Positions 62,547 through 64,000 of a stretch of 64,000 nt of DNA are shown here, piece after piece; position 1 is the first letter of the stretch, and every line of letters begins with the position of its first letter. The notes under the pieces are model-generated. The model was not told where the DNA came from. It made no database searches and saw nothing but the letters and a program-made list of their open reading frames with translations. Source of the DNA: Clostridium chromiireducens (GTDB lineage Bacteria > Bacillota > Clostridia > Clostridiales > Clostridiaceae); contig NZ_MZGT01000013.1 of assembly GCF_002029255.1 (NCBI RefSeq), forward strand, positions 28,224 through 92,223, in the 5' to 3' direction. The translations under genes were made by a program, and so were the position numbers.

Positions 62547-62584
62547 AAAAAAAGTAAATTGTATCCATACAATTTACTTTTTTT
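62547..62584. terminator. Terminator after the L,D-transpeptidase gene
   Basis: A 17-bp perfect stem (62547-62563 with 62568-62584) with a TCCA loop; the stem itself ends in seven T. It would work in both directions. Confidence 0.85.
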
Positions 62585-62640
62585 ATTTTGTGTGATATTT
62601 TATTAGTATTAAAATCTGAGAAAAAGAGGAGGGGACTTTG

Positions 62641-63786
62641 ATGAACGATAAATTTGTTTATGCTCCAGGGCCTACAAGTGTAAAGGAAAATGTAAGATTA
62701 GAAAGAGCTAAAGCAACTACAAATCCTGATGTTGATGAAGAATTTGTAGAATTTTATAAGAATACTTGCGATAAGATCGGCAAAATAATAAAGACTAAAA
62801 ATCCAGTATACATATTAAGTGGGGAGGGGATTTTAGGATTAGAAGCTGCATGTGCCACACTTACTGAACAGAGAGATAGAGTGCTTGTTTTAGACAATGG
62901 GATTTATGGAAGAGGATTTAAAGACTTTGTAGAAATGTACGGAGGAGAAGGGGTATATTTTTCGGATGATTACAACAAAGCTATAGATATAAATAAATTA
63001 AAAGAATTCTTAGAAAAAGATCATGATTTTAAGTATGCAACAATAGTTCACTGCGATACGCCAACAGGAGTTTTAAATGATTTATCTAAGATATGTCCAA
63101 TGCTAAATGAGTATGGAATTATAACCGTTGTAGATTCTGTTTCAGCAATGGCTGGTGAAGATATACAGGTGGATGATTGGAAAATAGATATAGCTTTAGG
63201 TGGATCGCAAAAAGCATTTTCAGCTCCGGCTGGATTAACTATGGTTAGTATTAGTGAAAAAGCTAAAGAAGCCATGAAAAATAGGAAAACTCCAGTAGTA
63301 GGTTTTTATTGTAATCTAAATATATGGGAAAATTATTATGAAAATAAATGGTTCCCTTATACAATGCCAATAAGTGATATTATGGGTTTGAGTAAAGCCG
63401 TTGATAATATTTTAGAAGAAGGAATTAAAAATGTACTTAATAGGCATGAAAAAATAGCGAATGCTACAAGAAAAGCAATTGATGAGTACGGTCTTGAGCT
63501 ATTTTTAGAAGAAGGATATTCTAATACAGTTACAGCTGTTAAAATACCTGAATGCATAGGTGCATTAAAGCTTAAAAGTCATATGCTATGTAAGTATAAC
63601 ACCTTAATTATAACTTCGTTAAAACCTTATGATGATGTTATCTTGAGAATAGGACATATGGGGGAAAATGCAAGGGAAGAAAAGATGGTTTTTGCATTAA
63701 ACATAATTGATAATGGGCTGAAAGATTTGGGATTTAAAACTGATAATGAATTAATTAGATTATTTAATAAATACTTAAAAGAGTAA
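62641..63786 (+). CDS. Class V aminotransferase (serine-pyruvate/alanine-glyoxylate type)
   Basis: A 381-residue PLP enzyme. APGPTSVKENV opens the family, LSGEGILGLEAACATL binds cofactor phosphate, VHCDTPTGVLNDL and VVDSVSAMAGEDI carry the PLP-contacting Asp, and GGSQKAFSAPAGL contains the Schiff-base Lys. Members act on alanine/glyoxylate, serine/pyruvate or phosphonoalanine-like substrates. ATG 62641 with AGAGGAGG is chosen over TTG 62638. It stands alone; the substrate is open. Nothing was recognised in 63787-64000 except a GC-rich end. Confidence 0.88.
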   Translation: MNDKFVYAPGPTSVKENVRLERAKATTNPDVDEEFVEFYKNTCDKIGKIIKTKNPVYILSGEGILGLEAACATLTEQRDRVLVLDNGIYGRGFKDFVEMYGGEGVYFSDDYNKAIDINKLKEFLEKDHDFKYATIVHCDTPTGVLNDLSKICPMLNEYGIITVVDSVSAMAGEDIQVDDWKIDIALGGSQKAFSAPAGLTMVSISEKAKEAMKNRKTPVVGFYCNLNIWENYYENKWFPYTMPISDIMGLSKAVDNILEEGIKNVLNRHEKIANATRKAIDEYGLELFLEEGYSNTVTAVKIPECIGALKLKSHMLCKYNTLIITSLKPYDDVILRIGHMGENAREEKMVFALNIIDNGLKDLGFKTDNELIRLFNKYLKE

Positions 63787-64000
63787 AATTTAGAGTATTA
63801 CGATAATATTCAAATTAATATTAATTTTTGAAAAACATAGTTTGTTGATGAAAAATAAATAATAAATACATAAGATAGTGTAAAGTAAGCTATGAAAAAA
63901 TAGAAGTAAAAATCAATCTACACTATTAAGTAAAAATGTTTAATTTTACAATTTATCATTTGATTTTGTGTATGACAAAAGACCTCCGTCGCCGAAGGCA

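Overview
The window is low-GC, AT-rich DNA with AGA-dominated arginine codons, strong GGAGG ribosome sites and TTGACA/TATAAT promoters. It carries genes of an anaerobe: an [FeFe] hydrogenase, a formate dehydrogenase, a T-box leader and BglG-type antitermination. It looks like a saccharolytic Clostridium sensu stricto chromosome, probably near the C. beijerinckii/C. butyricum group. The species is an inference.

Layout. 1-252: start of a choloylglycine-hydrolase family gene, running off the left edge. 546-9443: sugar or sugar-acid regulon with an MFS transporter, a LacI regulator, a TIM-barrel isomerase, a KDG-type kinase, a hexulose-phosphate-synthase-like enzyme, 6-phospho-3-hexuloisomerase, transaldolase and transketolase. 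Two near-identical promoter/operator modules precede the transporter and the regulator. 9582-20587: molybdenum-cofactor and formate/hydrogen cluster with mogA, an MpsC-like protein, a Cys-type formate dehydrogenase, moeA, mobB, fdhD, two four-cluster ferredoxins around an [FeFe] hydrogenase, mobA, moaA, moaC and a MOSC protein. The set resembles hydrogen-dependent CO2 reductase / formate-hydrogen lyase. 20636-22374: T-box leader and tyrS. 22597-31622: amine or amino-acid oxidase operon (ornithine-cyclodeaminase-like protein, HcnA/B/C-like redox proteins, BFD-like ferredoxin, RidA) with AraC and LysR regulators and an APC permease. 31916-36226: ABC importer with a fused permease plus an HD-domain protein. 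36279-39997: mannose-family PTS with a cre site and a RAT-like antiterminator element in its leader. 40218-47067: nitroreductase/MFS module, partly duplicated and partly decayed, with regulators, a methyltransferase and a flavodoxin-like reductase. 47193-54432: TetR regulator with twin operators, a nucleic-acid-deaminase-like protein, a FliB-like protein, greA, and an xpaC/telA pair. 54452-59786: LicT-controlled beta-glucoside operon lying between two copies of a large structured inverted repeat. 59997-63786: cheV, an L,D-transpeptidase with a structured leader, and a class V aminotransferase.

Four signals do not reduce to ordinary genes. (i) A 300-400 bp hairpin-rich repeat flanks the bgl operon; its stems differ between the copies but keep pairing. 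(ii) A roughly 40-base box precedes three unrelated intrinsic terminators. (iii) A small dispersed palindromic repeat occurs four times. (iv) The leaders of the mannose-family PTS and of licT share an identical 20-base antiterminator core. The most interesting coding candidates are the RuMP-like sugar cluster, the Cys-type formate/hydrogen cluster and the deaminase-domain protein. No tRNA, rRNA, CRISPR array, transposase or phage gene was seen.
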